From an uncultured Micrococcales bacterium (GTDB lineage: Bacteria > Actinomycetota > Actinomycetes > Actinomycetales > Microbacteriaceae): 64,000 bases of DNA. Below, one piece after another: positions 53,182 through 62,183 of the stretch. Both the position numbers and the translations under genes were made by a program. The notes under the pieces are model-generated. The model did no database searches and was not told where the DNA came from. It was given only the letters and a program-made list of their open reading frames with translations. Where the stretch lies: the NCBI GenBank assembly GCA_903880095.1, contig CAIRNX010000010.1, positions 182,453-246,452 on the forward strand, in the 5' to 3' direction. The first letter of the stretch is position 1; the number at the start of each line of letters is the position of its first letter.

Positions 53182-53187
53182 AGCCTA
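53182..53187 (-). promoter_or_regulatory. -10 element of a predicted leaderless promoter for the RDD gene
   Basis: On the minus strand TAGGCT-CGCAGC-ATG. The hexamer ends six bases before the start, without a ribosome site. It lies 10 bp from the GlnR-type motif that serves glnA1, so binding there could affect both genes. Confidence 0.5.
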
Positions 53188-53196
53188 GCCAAAAGT

Positions 53197-53213
53197 TTTA
53201 CATTGACGAAACA
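53197..53213 (+). promoter_or_regulatory. GlnR-type operator half upstream of glnA1
   Basis: TTTAC (53197-53201), N6 (ATTGAC), GAAAC (53208-53212), about 100 bp upstream of glnA1 on its coding strand. It matches the first operator half at amtB at 16 of 17 positions (TTTACATTSACGAAACA). The second 22-bp repeat seen at amtB is not recognisable here. A TAAACT further downstream, near 53242-53247, could be the -10 element. Confidence 0.6.
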
Positions 53214-53310
53214 ATCAATGGCGAGTGGCTGGCTGCAGCGCAACTAAACTAAAACCACAGAGCCTAAAGACGTGCTCAACATCCAAATAAAAATGTGAAG
53301 GGAACTCCCC

Positions 53311-54771
53311 ATGCATAGCCATCTACCTCACCCAAAGTTCACGACTGCCTCAGAGGTCGTTGCTTACATCAAGGAACACGGCATCAAGTTCCTAGACGTT
53401 CGTTTCACCGACCTTCCAGGTGTTCAGCAACACTTCAATCTGCCTGCAGCGATGATCGACGAGCAGTTCTTCATTGACGGTCAGCTTTTCGACGGCTCAT
53501 CGATCCGCGGCTTCGCGTCGATCCACGAGTCAGACATGCAGTTGATTCCTGACGTGACCACCGCTTACGTAGACAACTTCCGCGTTGAGCCAACGCTCGT
53601 TGTCTTGTTCGACATTTACAACCCTCGCAACGGTGAGATCTACCACCGCGACCCTCGCCAGACCGCCCGCAAGGCTGAGGCATACCTAGCCTCAACCGGC
53701 ATCGCAGACACCGCGTTCTTTGCTCCAGAAGCCGAGTTCTTCATCTTCGACGACGTTCGCTACCACTACGGTCAAAACAGCTCGGGACACTTCATCGACT
53801 CTGACGAAGCTGCCTGGAACTCAGGTCGCGACGAGCGCATCGACGGTCAGGGCGGAAACCTTGCCAACAAGACTCCTTACAAGGGTGGCTACTTCCCTGT
53901 GTCACCAGTTGACCAGCACGCAGACATGCGCGACCAGATTGTTCTGAAGCTTGAAGCTGCAGGCCTCTCGGTTGAGCGTTCACACCACGAGGTCGGTACC
54001 GCCGGCCAGGGCGAAATCAACTACCGCTTCGACACCCTGGTCAAGGCCGCAGATGACATCCTTAAGTTCAAGTACATCGTCAAGAACGTTGCAAACGACT
54101 TCGGTAAAACCGCGACCTTCATGCCTAAGCCACTCTTCGGTGACAACGGTTCGGGTATGCACGTTCACCAGTCGCTCTGGAAAGACGGCAAGCCGTTGTT
54201 CTACGACGAGTCTGGCTACGGCGGCCTAAGCGACTTAGCTCGCTGGTACATCGGTGGAATCCTGAAGCACGCACCATCGCTTCTTGCCTGGACCAACCCA
54301 ACCGTCAACTCGTACCACCGTCTGGTTCCTGGCTTCGAAGCACCTGTGAACCTTGTCTACTCGGCTGGTAACCGATCGGCGGCAATTCGCATCCCGATGA
54401 CCGGCACCAACCCGAAGGCAAAGCGCATCGAGTTCCGCGCTCCTGACGCATCGTCGAACCCATACTTCGCATTCGCTGCGCAGCTAATGGCGGGTCTAGA
54501 CGGCATCAAGAACCGTATCGAGCCACACGAGCCAGTAGACAAAGACCTCTACGAGCTGCCTGCTGAGGAAGCAAAACTGATTCCTCAGGTACCTGGCAAC
54601 CTAGAGGCCGTTCTTCAGGCACTTGAGGCAGACCACGACTACCTTCTCGCAGGCGACGTGTTCACCAAGGATCTAATCGAAACTTGGATCGACTACAAGC
54701 GTGAGCACGAGATCAAGCCTCTAGCTCTTCGCCCGCACCCATACGAGTTCGAGCTATACTTCGGCGTTTAG
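53311..54771 (+). CDS. glnA: Glutamine synthetase type I
   Basis: A 486-residue dodecameric glutamine synthetase (GlnA1). Motifs: [72 protein letters not shown], and [20 protein letters not shown]. The adenylylation Tyr is present in [15 protein letters not shown], so GlnE, encoded next door on the opposite strand, can regulate it. A GAAGGGAA ribosome site precedes the ATG, with a 135-bp upstream region bearing a GlnR-type motif. A strong terminator follows. Confidence 0.98.
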   Translation: MHSHLPHPKFTTASEVVAYIKEHGIKFLDVRFTDLPGVQQHFNLPAAMIDEQFFIDGQLFDGSSIRGFASIHESDMQLIPDVTTAYVDNFRVEPTLVVLFDIYNPRNGEIYHRDPRQTARKAEAYLASTGIADTAFFAPEAEFFIFDDVRYHYGQNSSGHFIDSDEAAWNSGRDERIDGQGGNLANKTPYKGGYFPVSPVDQHADMRDQIVLKLEAAGLSVERSHHEVGTAGQGEINYRFDTLVKAADDILKFKYIVKNVANDFGKTATFMPKPLFGDNGSGMHVHQSLWKDGKPLFYDESGYGGLSDLARWYIGGILKHAPSLLAWTNPTVNSYHRLVPGFEAPVNLVYSAGNRSAAIRIPMTGTNPKAKRIEFRAPDASSNPYFAFAAQLMAGLDGIKNRIEPHEPVDKDLYELPAEEAKLIPQVPGNLEAVLQALEADHDYLLAGDVFTKDLIETWIDYKREHEIKPLALRPHPYEFELYFGV

Positions 54772-54787
54772 TCGAGAAAGCAAAAGA

Positions 54788-54821
54788 AACGGGCTTCGGT
54801 GAAAACCGGAGCCCGTTTTTT
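54788..54821. terminator. Bidirectional intrinsic terminator between glnA1 and glnE
   Basis: An imperfect 12-bp stem ACGGGCTTCGGT/ACCGGAGCCCGT closes a GAAA tetraloop and is followed by TTTTTT on the plus strand. On the minus strand TTTCTTTTGCTTT follows. The plus-strand T-run runs into the complement of the glnE stop codon at 54820-54822. Confidence 0.92.
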
Positions 54822-57753
54822 ATGCCTCGTAGAAGATGCGGTCGAAGACCATGCGAGCGCGCCGGGTAAAGGCTAAGTAATCCTGCTCGAGGGCGCTCGC
54901 GCTACCTCGCGGATATTCAAGAATTCTCGCCATGCCTTCGAGTTGCCTGCGATCTGTAGTCAAAACGTCGCTGCGCTTATTTGCCCATAACACTGCGGCG
55001 CTTCTAACTCTTGAGGCAAGCAGCCAGGCCTCACGAAGAACCGTTGCGTCATGTTCTGCGATCAAACCCTCGCTGACACAGGCCGCGAGAGCATCAAGTG
55101 TTCTCGGAGTCCTGATCGACTGATGCTTGGACCCGTATTTGAGTTGTAGAAGTTGAACAAGCCACTCAACATCGCTCAGCGAGCCGCGACCCAGCTTTAC
55201 GTGTCGCTTCGGATCAGCGCCCTGCGGCAAACGCTCGGTCTCCATGCGGGCTTTGATGCGTCGAATCTCAATAACGGCGCTGTTATCGAGCGTTGAAGGG
55301 TACCGGTATTGATTGATTAGCTCGAGGAATTTTTCGACAAGTTCTGGGGAGCCAGCAATCGGTTGAGCTCGCAACAGTGCCTGCGACTCCCAAGTGTTTG
55401 CCCAGCGCTTGTAATAGGCGGCGTACGACTCTAAGGAACGTGCAACCGGGCCGTTCTTGCCTTCGGGTCGAAGGTCAAGGTCTAGCTCGAACTCGAGCAA
55501 AGGGTCTGTCGCGAGCCTCTTGAGCTCTGAAATAACTGATTCGGCAATCTTCTGAGCGGAATCAACGTCGGTGTCGACTGGCTCATAGACGAACATGACG
55601 TCGGCATCAGAGCCGAACCCGAGCTCCTCACCACCGAAGCGACCCATGGCGATAATGCCTAGGTCGATGCGAGCCTCACCGATCAAGCTCAGTAGGCCAC
55701 GAAGGAACACGGCCGCCACATCGCTTAGGCCCTGTGAGATCTGCGTCAAAGTAAGGTCGCCAAGCACGGCGCCCATGGCTAGTCTTAGCGTTTCGCGTCG
55801 ACGGATGGTTTTGATGCTAGCGGCGGCTGTTTCTAGGCTCTCGTGGCGGTCGATAATCGACTCGATCTCGGCTTCGAGCTCTTCGCGTCTTAGCGGCAGA
55901 AGGTCACTGGATTTTTCGAACCAGGCGGCGGCCTCGGGCAGCTTCTCGAAAAGTGAGGTTGCCAACCGGCTGTTGGCCAAAACCTGCGTCATGCGCTCTG
56001 CAGAGCCGCTCGAGTCGCGCAACATGCGCAAATACCAGTGAGACTCCCCTAGGTCTTCAGAAAGGCGCCTGAAGGCCAACAGGGCTTGATCAGGGTCTGA
56101 CCCTTGAGCAAACCACTGAATTAGCACAGGCAAGAGTTGTCGCTGAATTGCAGCGCGCCTTGAAAGGCCGCCGGTGAGAGCATTTATGTGGGTCAGCGCG
56201 GCCTTTGAATCAACAAAGCCAATTGCAGTTAGGCGGTCTTCTGCCTGTTGGCTACTGAGTGCAACTCCACCGTCACCGAGCTTTGCAACCGCGCTTAGCA
56301 ATGGGCGATAGAAAACTTTCTGATGAAGCGAACGCACCTCAAGCTTCACGGCTTCCCAATGGGTAAGCAGTTGAGAAGAGTTCCATTTCAAATCAATTGA
56401 GCGCGCAAGAGCTCGAACAGCAGCGTCGCTCGTAGGCATAAGGTGCGTTCTGCGAAGCTGACTGAGTTGAATCCTGTGCTCGAGCAGGCGTAAAAAGCGG
56501 TATTGTTTCGAAAAAACTTGCGCGTCGGCTCTAGAAATGTAGCCAGCCTGGGCTAGCCGATCTATCGCGGTGAGTGTGTCAAGAACGCGTACGGAATCGT
56601 CTGTTCGTCCGTGCACCAGCTGCAGAAGCTGCACGGTGAACTCGATGTCTCGAAGCCCGCCCGGACCTAACTTGATCTGGCGGTCAACCTCCGCTGTAGG
56701 AATGTGTTCCATGACGCGCTCGCGCATTTTTTGGGCGGATTCTACAAACGCCTCTCGCCCGGCTGAAGCCCAAACGAACGGTTGCATTTTCGCAACGTAT
56801 TCCTCACCCAACGACGCATCGCCGGCCAGGTGCCGCGCTTTTAGTAGAGCCTGAAATTCCCAGTTCTCGGCCCAGCGCTCGTAATAAGAAACGTGAGAAT
56901 CCATGGTTCTAACCAGCGCCCCGGATTTGCCTTCTGGTCGGAGATTAGGGTCAACCTGCCAAAGCGCTGGTTCGGAGGCGCTCGCATCCATCGCTCTCAT
57001 CAATCTCGTGGCCAACCGTGTCGCGATTTCGAGTGCGCGAGAGGCCTCGAGCTCTCCGCTTGGTTCGGCAACAAAGATCACGTCGACGTCAGAGATGTAG
57101 TTGAGTTCTCGTGCGCCACATTTACCCATTGCGATAACTGCAAGCCTTGTGGCGGCAACCTCGCTGGGTTCAAAACTTCCGTGCTCCTTAGAGGTGCTCA
57201 ATTCCCAGCGCGCAACGGTCAAACCGGCCTCAATTGCGGCACCGGCGAGATCAGCGAGGTGAGCCGCAACGGTTGGCATTTCTGCCTGTTGGTCGATTGA
57301 AGTTAGGTCATAAGCGGCCAGTGCTGCCAATTGCTCTCGGTAACAAACTCGAATCGCCACCCACGCCTTTTCAGCAGATTCAATCTGACGTGTCGCTTCG
57401 GCAAAGAGAGCGTCGAGCGCGGCGCGATTAGGTAGCGAGCGATCTTTCTCGAAAACCTTTAGCGCCTCTGGTCGGCGACGCACGAAGTCGACGATGGCGC
57501 TAGATGCGCCAAGAGTGAGTATTAGACGATCAGAACTGCCCTCTTTAGAAAGCAATTTCTTCAGGTATTTAGCGTCAATGTCTGCGATGTCTAGAAGCGC
57601 GTTAAGGGACTGATCTGGCGAGGCTGACTTAGCAATTGAGGCAAACGCCGAGCGACCAACGTCGCCTACTTTGTTTACTAGCGAGTCAAGCTTGCCTACC
57701 GTGCCTTCAAGGTCTACGAAGCCGAGCCTGGCTAACTCTGAGAGCGTAGCCAC
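54820..57753 (-). CDS. glnE: Bifunctional glutamine synthetase adenylyltransferase/deadenylylase
   Basis: A 977-residue GlnE with two nucleotidyltransferase halves. The N-terminal half has GMGKCGARELNYISDVDVI and its PEGKSGALVRTMDSHVSYYE, the C-terminal half has AMGRFGGEELGFGSDADVM and PEGKNGPVARSLESYAAYYK; each contains the G-x11-D-x-D motif. It adds and removes AMP on the Tyr of GlnA1. The start is GTG at 57753, 8 bp after glnA2, forming glnA2-glnE on the minus strand, convergent to glnA1. The trio glnA1-glnE-glnA2 is standard in Actinobacteria. Confidence 0.96.
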   Translation of the reverse strand: MATLSELARLGFVDLEGTVGKLDSLVNKVGDVGRSAFASIAKSASPDQSLNALLDIADIDAKYLKKLLSKEGSSDRLILTLGASSAIVDFVRRRPEALKVFEKDRSLPNRAALDALFAEATRQIESAEKAWVAIRVCYREQLAALAAYDLTSIDQQAEMPTVAAHLADLAGAAIEAGLTVARWELSTSKEHGSFEPSEVAATRLAVIAMGKCGARELNYISDVDVIFVAEPSGELEASRALEIATRLATRLMRAMDASASEPALWQVDPNLRPEGKSGALVRTMDSHVSYYERWAENWEFQALLKARHLAGDASLGEEYVAKMQPFVWASAGREAFVESAQKMRERVMEHIPTAEVDRQIKLGPGGLRDIEFTVQLLQLVHGRTDDSVRVLDTLTAIDRLAQAGYISRADAQVFSKQYRFLRLLEHRIQLSQLRRTHLMPTSDAAVRALARSIDLKWNSSQLLTHWEAVKLEVRSLHQKVFYRPLLSAVAKLGDGGVALSSQQAEDRLTAIGFVDSKAALTHINALTGGLSRRAAIQRQLLPVLIQWFAQGSDPDQALLAFRRLSEDLGESHWYLRMLRDSSGSAERMTQVLANSRLATSLFEKLPEAAAWFEKSSDLLPLRREELEAEIESIIDRHESLETAAASIKTIRRRETLRLAMGAVLGDLTLTQISQGLSDVAAVFLRGLLSLIGEARIDLGIIAMGRFGGEELGFGSDADVMFVYEPVDTDVDSAQKIAESVISELKRLATDPLLEFELDLDLRPEGKNGPVARSLESYAAYYKRWANTWESQALLRAQPIAGSPELVEKFLELINQYRYPSTLDNSAVIEIRRIKARMETERLPQGADPKRHVKLGRGSLSDVEWLVQLLQLKYGSKHQSIRTPRTLDALAACVSEGLIAEHDATVLREAWLLASRVRSAAVLWANKRSDVLTTDRRQLEGMARILEYPRGSASALEQDYLAFTRRARMVFDRIFYEA

Positions 57754-57760
57754 AGCAGCC

Positions 57761-59101
57761 CTAGAGGGTTTCTAGGTTCTTCTGCAGTTCGAAAGGCGTA
57801 ACTTGTGCGCGGTATTCGCTCCATTCGCGGCGCTTGTTGGCAAGCACATACGAGAAGACCTCTTCACCTAGAACCTCTGCCGCGAGCTCGCTCTCTTCGA
57901 GTTTACGAATCGCGTGGTCGAGGCTCTGCGGTAGAGGCTGGATTCCCATCGCTCTACGCTCTGAGTCGGTAAGGTTCCACACGTTATCTTCGGTTTCAGC
58001 AGGCAGCTCGTACCCCTCTTCAATGCCCTTTAGTCCAGCCGAGAGAATCAAGGCGTAAGCGAGGTAAGGGTTTGCCGCCGAGTCGATTGCGCGGTATTCG
58101 ATGCGCGAAGAGTTTGCCTTATTCGGCTTGTAAAGAGGCACGCGAATAAGCGCTGAACGGTTGTTGTGGCCCCAGCAAACGAATGATGGGGCTTCGCCTC
58201 CACCCCAGAGGCGCTTGTAGGAGTTGACGTACTGATTGGTGACCGCCGTGATCTCAGGAGCGTGTTTTAGTACACCGGCGATGAACTGCTTACCGATCTT
58301 CGACAGGTGGTACTGCGACGACGGATCAAAGAACACGTTGTTGTCACCCTCGAAGAGCGACATGTGCGTGTGCATACCTGAGCCAGGATGCTCGGTGAAA
58401 GGCTTTGGCATGAACGTCGCATAAACACCCTGCTCAATTGCCACCTCTTTGATCACGGTTCTGAAGGTCATGATGTTGTCTGCCATAGTCAGGGCATCCG
58501 CGTAGCGCAGGTCGATTTCGTTTTGCCCGGGCCCACCCTCGTGGTGGCTGAACTCAACAGAAATACCGAGTTGCTCGAGCATAGAAACCGCGCGGCGTCT
58601 GAAGTCGTGAGCCGTACCACCGGGTACGTTGTCAAAGTAGCCGGCGCGATCTACCGGAATCGGCCCCTCTGGGCCAATTTGTGATGACTTTAGAAGGTAA
58701 AACTCAATCTCTGGGTGAATGTAGAACGAGAACCCCATGTCGCTAGCCTTTGCCAACGCTCTGCGTAAGACATTTCGCGGGTCTGCCGCGGCTGGCTGAT
58801 TGTCAGGCGTTCGAATGTCGCAAAACATGCGTGCCGTTGGGTCGATCTCGCCACGCCAAGGCAGAATCTGAAATGTGCTCGGGTCTGGTTGCGCGAGCAT
58901 ATCGGCCTCATAAGTGCGAGCGAGACCCTCAATGGCACTGCCGTCGAAGCCGATTCCTTCGGCGAATGCACCTTCAACTTCGGCTGGAGCAATTGCGACA
59001 GACTTCAAAGTTCCGGCAACGTCGGTGAACCAAAGGCGCACAAACTTGACGCCGCGCTCTTCGATAGTTCTCAAGACAAAGTCACGCTGTCTGTCGCTCA
59101 T
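57761..59101 (-). CDS. glnA2: Glutamine synthetase, GlnA2 type
   Basis: A 446-residue glutamine synthetase of the GlnA2 (type I-alpha-like) branch. Motifs: GFDGSAIEGLARTYEADM, EIEFYLLKSSQIGPEG, EFSHHEGGPGQNEIDLRYAD, SGMHTHMSLFEGDNNVFF and RIEYRAIDSAANPYLAYALI. At the position of the GlnA1 adenylylation Tyr it has Trp (EDNVWNLTDSERRAM), so GlnE should not modify it; this is known for other actinobacterial GlnA2 proteins. GAGAGGA gives a ribosome site. It heads glnA2-glnE. Confidence 0.96.
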   Translation of the reverse strand: MSDRQRDFVLRTIEERGVKFVRLWFTDVAGTLKSVAIAPAEVEGAFAEGIGFDGSAIEGLARTYEADMLAQPDPSTFQILPWRGEIDPTARMFCDIRTPDNQPAAADPRNVLRRALAKASDMGFSFYIHPEIEFYLLKSSQIGPEGPIPVDRAGYFDNVPGGTAHDFRRRAVSMLEQLGISVEFSHHEGGPGQNEIDLRYADALTMADNIMTFRTVIKEVAIEQGVYATFMPKPFTEHPGSGMHTHMSLFEGDNNVFFDPSSQYHLSKIGKQFIAGVLKHAPEITAVTNQYVNSYKRLWGGGEAPSFVCWGHNNRSALIRVPLYKPNKANSSRIEYRAIDSAANPYLAYALILSAGLKGIEEGYELPAETEDNVWNLTDSERRAMGIQPLPQSLDHAIRKLEESELAAEVLGEEVFSYVLANKRREWSEYRAQVTPFELQKNLETL

Positions 59102-59126
59102 TGGGGTCCTCTCTATAACCTGCTAC

Positions 59127-59132
59127 TAGGCT
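59127..59132 (+). promoter_or_regulatory. -10 element of a predicted leaderless nadE promoter
   Basis: TAGGCT-AGTCGTT-GTG: the hexamer lies seven bases before the GTG start of nadE. The 38-bp gap to the divergent glnA2 start has no ribosome site for nadE. Confidence 0.5.
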
Positions 59133-59139
59133 AGTCGTT

Positions 59140-60783
59140 GTGCCCAAAATTCGCCTAGCCATGGTTCAAACAAACCCCGTCGTGGGCGATATTGACGCAA
59201 ACGTTACAGCGGCATTCGAAAAAGTTCGCGAAGCGATTGCACAGGGTGCGAACCTCATTCAATTTGGTGAAATGGCTGTGACCGGCTACCCGATCGAAGA
59301 CCTAGCAACGCGTCCTAGCTTCATCGCCGGCGCCGAAGAGGCGTTGGCCAGCCTCGCGACGAGATTAGAGCAAAACGGATTCGGCGAGATTCCTGTTGTC
59401 ATCGGTCACCCTAGTTTTGCCGCCATACCGAGCGGTTGGGCGATTGCCCACAACAGCGCTTCGGTTCTGCTTAACGGTTCAATCTCTGCCACGTACAACA
59501 AGCACCACCTGCCTAACTACTCGGTCTTCGACGAATACCGAAACTTCGTGCCAGGCAGCGAACTACTGACCTTTGAATACCTCGGCAAAAATGTTTCTGT
59601 GGTCATTTGCGAGGACATCTGGCAGGACGGTGGCCCAGTGGCCCAGATCGCGGCCAACAAGACTGACCTCACACTCGTACTAAACGGTTCTCCGTTCGAA
59701 TCAGATAAAGACGATCGCCGTTTGGCTTTGATCCGCAAGCTGGCTCAGGCGCAAAAAACGCACGTCTCATACGTAAATTTGGTCGGCGGTCAAGACGACT
59801 TGGTCTTCGACGGCGACAGCATTTTCGTTTCGACTACCGGCGAAGTGGTTGCGCGAGCCACCCAGTTCGAAGAAGACACGGTTCTGATTGATCTCTCCGA
59901 CACCCCCGAACTAGCATCAGCTCACCAAGTCACTAGGTCAGATGACAACTGGCAAGTTTGGAATGCGTTGGTTTTGGGGCTTCGCGACTATGTGGACAAG
60001 AACGGCTTCAAAACTGTGGTTCTCGGACTCAGTGGTGGCATCGATTCGGCGGTTGTGGCGACCATTGCGGCCGATGCGATTGGTGCTCAAAACGTTTTTG
60101 GTGTTTCGATGCCGAGCAAATATTCATCAGAACACTCCAAAGGTGACGCCGCGGTGCTTGCCGAAAATCTTGGTTGCCAATACACAACCGTTGCGATTGA
60201 AGACATGGTCGCCACTTTCGAAAGCACCCTGCAACTCAGCGACCTAGCCTCAGAAAACCTGCAGGCACGTATGCGTGGTGTGATTCTGATGGCCGAAAGC
60301 AACACTCACGGACACCTGACCCTAACCACCGGCAACAAGTCTGAGCTTGCCGTGGGTTATTCGACCATCTACGGCGATTCAGTTGGTGGATTCGCACCAA
60401 TCAAGGACGTCGAAAAATCCTTGGTGTGGCAGCTTGCGACCTGGCGAAACGAATGGGCAACGCTTCGAGGCGAGACTCCCCCAATTCCAGAAAACTCCAT
60501 CACCAAGCCGCCATCTGCCGAGCTTCGTCCAGATCAAACAGACCAAGATTCGCTACCGGAATACGACGTGCTGGACGCGATACTCGACAGGTATGTCGAA
60601 AAACGCCAAGGAGCGGCCGATATTGTCGCCGCTGGCTTCGACGAAGCGGTCGTAACCAGAGTCATTGGTTTGGTCGACCGCGCAGAATGGAAGCGGCGCC
60701 AAGGCGCCATCGGCCCAAAAATCACCGGCATGGCTTTCGGCCGTGACAGACGCATACCGATCACTAATAGATACAGAGGCTAA
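59140..60783 (+). CDS. nadE: Glutamine-dependent NAD+ synthase
   Basis: A 547-residue two-domain enzyme. The N-terminal nitrilase-type glutaminase has the Glu-Lys-Cys triad in LIQFGEMAVTGYPIED, TYNKHHLPNYSVFDEYRNF and VSVVICEDIWQDGGPVAQIA. The C-terminal synthetase has the ATP-pyrophosphatase loop VVLGLSGGIDSAVVATIAAD and LTTGNKSELAVGYSTIYGDS. This is the shorter type (about 550 residues), not the approximately 680-residue mycobacterial type. The start is GTG. ridA and panB follow in the same direction. Confidence 0.96.
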   Translation: MPKIRLAMVQTNPVVGDIDANVTAAFEKVREAIAQGANLIQFGEMAVTGYPIEDLATRPSFIAGAEEALASLATRLEQNGFGEIPVVIGHPSFAAIPSGWAIAHNSASVLLNGSISATYNKHHLPNYSVFDEYRNFVPGSELLTFEYLGKNVSVVICEDIWQDGGPVAQIAANKTDLTLVLNGSPFESDKDDRRLALIRKLAQAQKTHVSYVNLVGGQDDLVFDGDSIFVSTTGEVVARATQFEEDTVLIDLSDTPELASAHQVTRSDDNWQVWNALVLGLRDYVDKNGFKTVVLGLSGGIDSAVVATIAADAIGAQNVFGVSMPSKYSSEHSKGDAAVLAENLGCQYTTVAIEDMVATFESTLQLSDLASENLQARMRGVILMAESNTHGHLTLTTGNKSELAVGYSTIYGDSVGGFAPIKDVEKSLVWQLATWRNEWATLRGETPPIPENSITKPPSAELRPDQTDQDSLPEYDVLDAILDRYVEKRQGAADIVAAGFDEAVVTRVIGLVDRAEWKRRQGAIGPKITGMAFGRDRRIPITNRYRG

Positions 60784-60785
60784 AA

Positions 60786-61172
60786 ATGACCGAACAAATA
60801 CTTATCTCGAGCGGCGGACCCTGGGAGGCCAAAATCGGCTACTCTCGTGCCGTTAAAGCTGGCAACTATGTGCACGTGTCTGGTTCGACCGCAACAGTTG
60901 AGGGTGTGTTGCAGGGTGAGAATGACGCCTACACGCAGACGAAGGTCGCTTTCGAAGTTATCGCCGCAGCGCTGGCTCAGGTGGGCTACGGCTTAGAAAA
61001 CGTGGTCCGCACGCGCGTTTACCTTGCAAACGCCGAAGACATGGACGCAGTGGGTCAAGCGCACGGTGAAATCTTCAGTGAGATTCGCCCAGCCGCCACC
61101 ATGCTCGCAGGACTCAAATTCATCAACCCAAAGATGCTCGTAGAGATCGAAGTTGACGCGTGGAAGAACTAA
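60786..61172 (+). CDS. RidA/YjgF family protein
   Basis: A 128-residue Rid protein of the group with N-terminal SGGPWEAKIGYSRAVKAGNY, which differs from canonical RidA in the active region: the classic Arg is present in VRTRVYLANAEDMDAVGQAH, and the C-terminal PAATMLAGLKFINPKMLVEI also fits. It may hydrolyse reactive imines and enamines, although the group's substrate is unknown. It starts 2 bp after nadE and overlaps panB by 13 bp, so nadE-ridA-panB is an operon. Confidence 0.85.
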   Translation: MTEQILISSGGPWEAKIGYSRAVKAGNYVHVSGSTATVEGVLQGENDAYTQTKVAFEVIAAALAQVGYGLENVVRTRVYLANAEDMDAVGQAHGEIFSEIRPAATMLAGLKFINPKMLVEIEVDAWKN

Positions 61173-61969
61173 CACCGCGCATCGTTCGCACCTCGACCCT
61201 TAGCGAATTCAAGGCAGCTGGTCGCAAGTTCTCTTGCCTAACCAGTTACGACGCACTGACGGCGGGGGCATTCGACGAGGCCGGCATAGAAGTTTTGCTT
61301 GTCGGTGACTCGGCCGCCGACAATGTGCTCGGCTACAGCAGCACCTTGCCAATCACGATCGACGAGTTGATTCCATTTGGGCGGGCCGTTGCAGGTGCGA
61401 CCCAACGATCTTTGGTAGTCGTAGACATGCCTTTCGGTAGCTACGAGACCGGAGCAGATGACGCTCTGGCTAACGGCATACGAATCATGAAACTCACCGG
61501 AGCAGGCGCTCTAAAGCTGGAGGGTGGAGAGCGTTCGGCTGCGGCCATTTCTGCTCTGGTAACCGCGGGCATCCCTGTGATGGGTCACATAGGTTTTACC
61601 CCTCAAAGTGTTCACGCGTTAGGCGGATTCAAGGTTCAAGGTCGTGGCGATTCACGAGAGCAACTGATCGAAGATGCGCTCGCCGTTGAAAGAGCAGGGG
61701 CTTTCGCGGTTGTACTCGAACTCGTTCCAGCCGAACTAGCTAGCGAAGTTAGCGCGATGCTTTCGATCCCAACTATCGGCATCGGCGCCGGCGCCGGAAC
61801 CGATGGCCAGATTTTGGTTTGGACCGACTTTGCCGGGCTTCACGAGGGCAAACCACGAAAGTTTGTGAAGCGCTACCTCGAGCTGCGCGAAAACCTTGTT
61901 TCGGCTGCTGCCGCATATCGCAATGACATTGCCAGCGGAGTGTTCCCTTCAAAAGAGAACGAGTTTTAG
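61160..61969 (+). CDS. panB: 3-methyl-2-oxobutanoate hydroxymethyltransferase
   Basis: A 269-residue PanB, first step of pantothenate synthesis. Motifs: LTSYDALTAGAFDEAGIEVL, VGDSAADNVLGYSSTLPITI, DMPFGSYETGADDALANGIR, the catalytic Glu in FAVVLELVPAELASEVSAML and the metal-binding and pocket residues in IGIGAGAGTDGQILVWTDFA. The start is GTG at 61160, inside ridA. No panC or panD follows; the next gene is the convergent SPOR-like gene, sharing TTAG stop bases. Confidence 0.96.
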   Translation: MEELTPRIVRTSTLSEFKAAGRKFSCLTSYDALTAGAFDEAGIEVLLVGDSAADNVLGYSSTLPITIDELIPFGRAVAGATQRSLVVVDMPFGSYETGADDALANGIRIMKLTGAGALKLEGGERSAAAISALVTAGIPVMGHIGFTPQSVHALGGFKVQGRGDSREQLIEDALAVERAGAFAVVLELVPAELASEVSAMLSIPTIGIGAGAGTDGQILVWTDFAGLHEGKPRKFVKRYLELRENLVSAAAAYRNDIASGVFPSKENEF

Positions 61970-62157
61970 TCTTCGGTCTCTTCTTGCGTTCGCCACGCGG
62001 CCGCGCGGGACCTAACGATGTCTAATGCGTTTCTTGCATCGGCTTCATCTTCAAACGGACCGATTCGATCTACCGAATTTGTCTTTCTGCCGAACTCAAC
62101 ATCGCCTGTTTTGGTGTTGAACCACCAGACCTCGGGCTCTCCCTGTGAATCAGACAC
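61966..62157 (-). CDS. Small SPOR-like protein
   Basis: A 63-residue protein of the actinobacterial small SPOR-type family, with WWFNTKTGDVEFGRKTNSVD and RIGPFEDEADARNALDIVRS. The fold is one repeat of a SPOR/RNP-like domain, without transmembrane helix or signal, so peptidoglycan binding is doubtful. The gene normally lies beside map in Actinobacteria. The start is GTG at 62157; no ribosome site is evident. It diverges from map with 26 bp between starts. Confidence 0.8.
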   Translation of the reverse strand: MSDSQGEPEVWWFNTKTGDVEFGRKTNSVDRIGPFEDEADARNALDIVRSRAAAWRTQEETED

Positions 62158-62171
62158 TAGATACCAATCGT

Positions 62172-62177
62172 TAAACT
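62172..62177 (+). promoter_or_regulatory. -10 element of a predicted leaderless map promoter
   Basis: TAAACT-CGTTGT-ATG: the hexamer is six bases before the map start, with no ribosome site. Only 26 bp separate map from the divergent SPOR-like gene, so any -35 contact would lie inside that gene. Confidence 0.5.
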
Positions 62178-62183
62178 CGTTGT

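Noticed and set aside
57761..59101. Trp in place of the adenylylation Tyr of GlnA2 as a novelty
   Set aside because: This is the known state of the GlnA2 branch in other Actinobacteria, so it is recorded only in the annotation.
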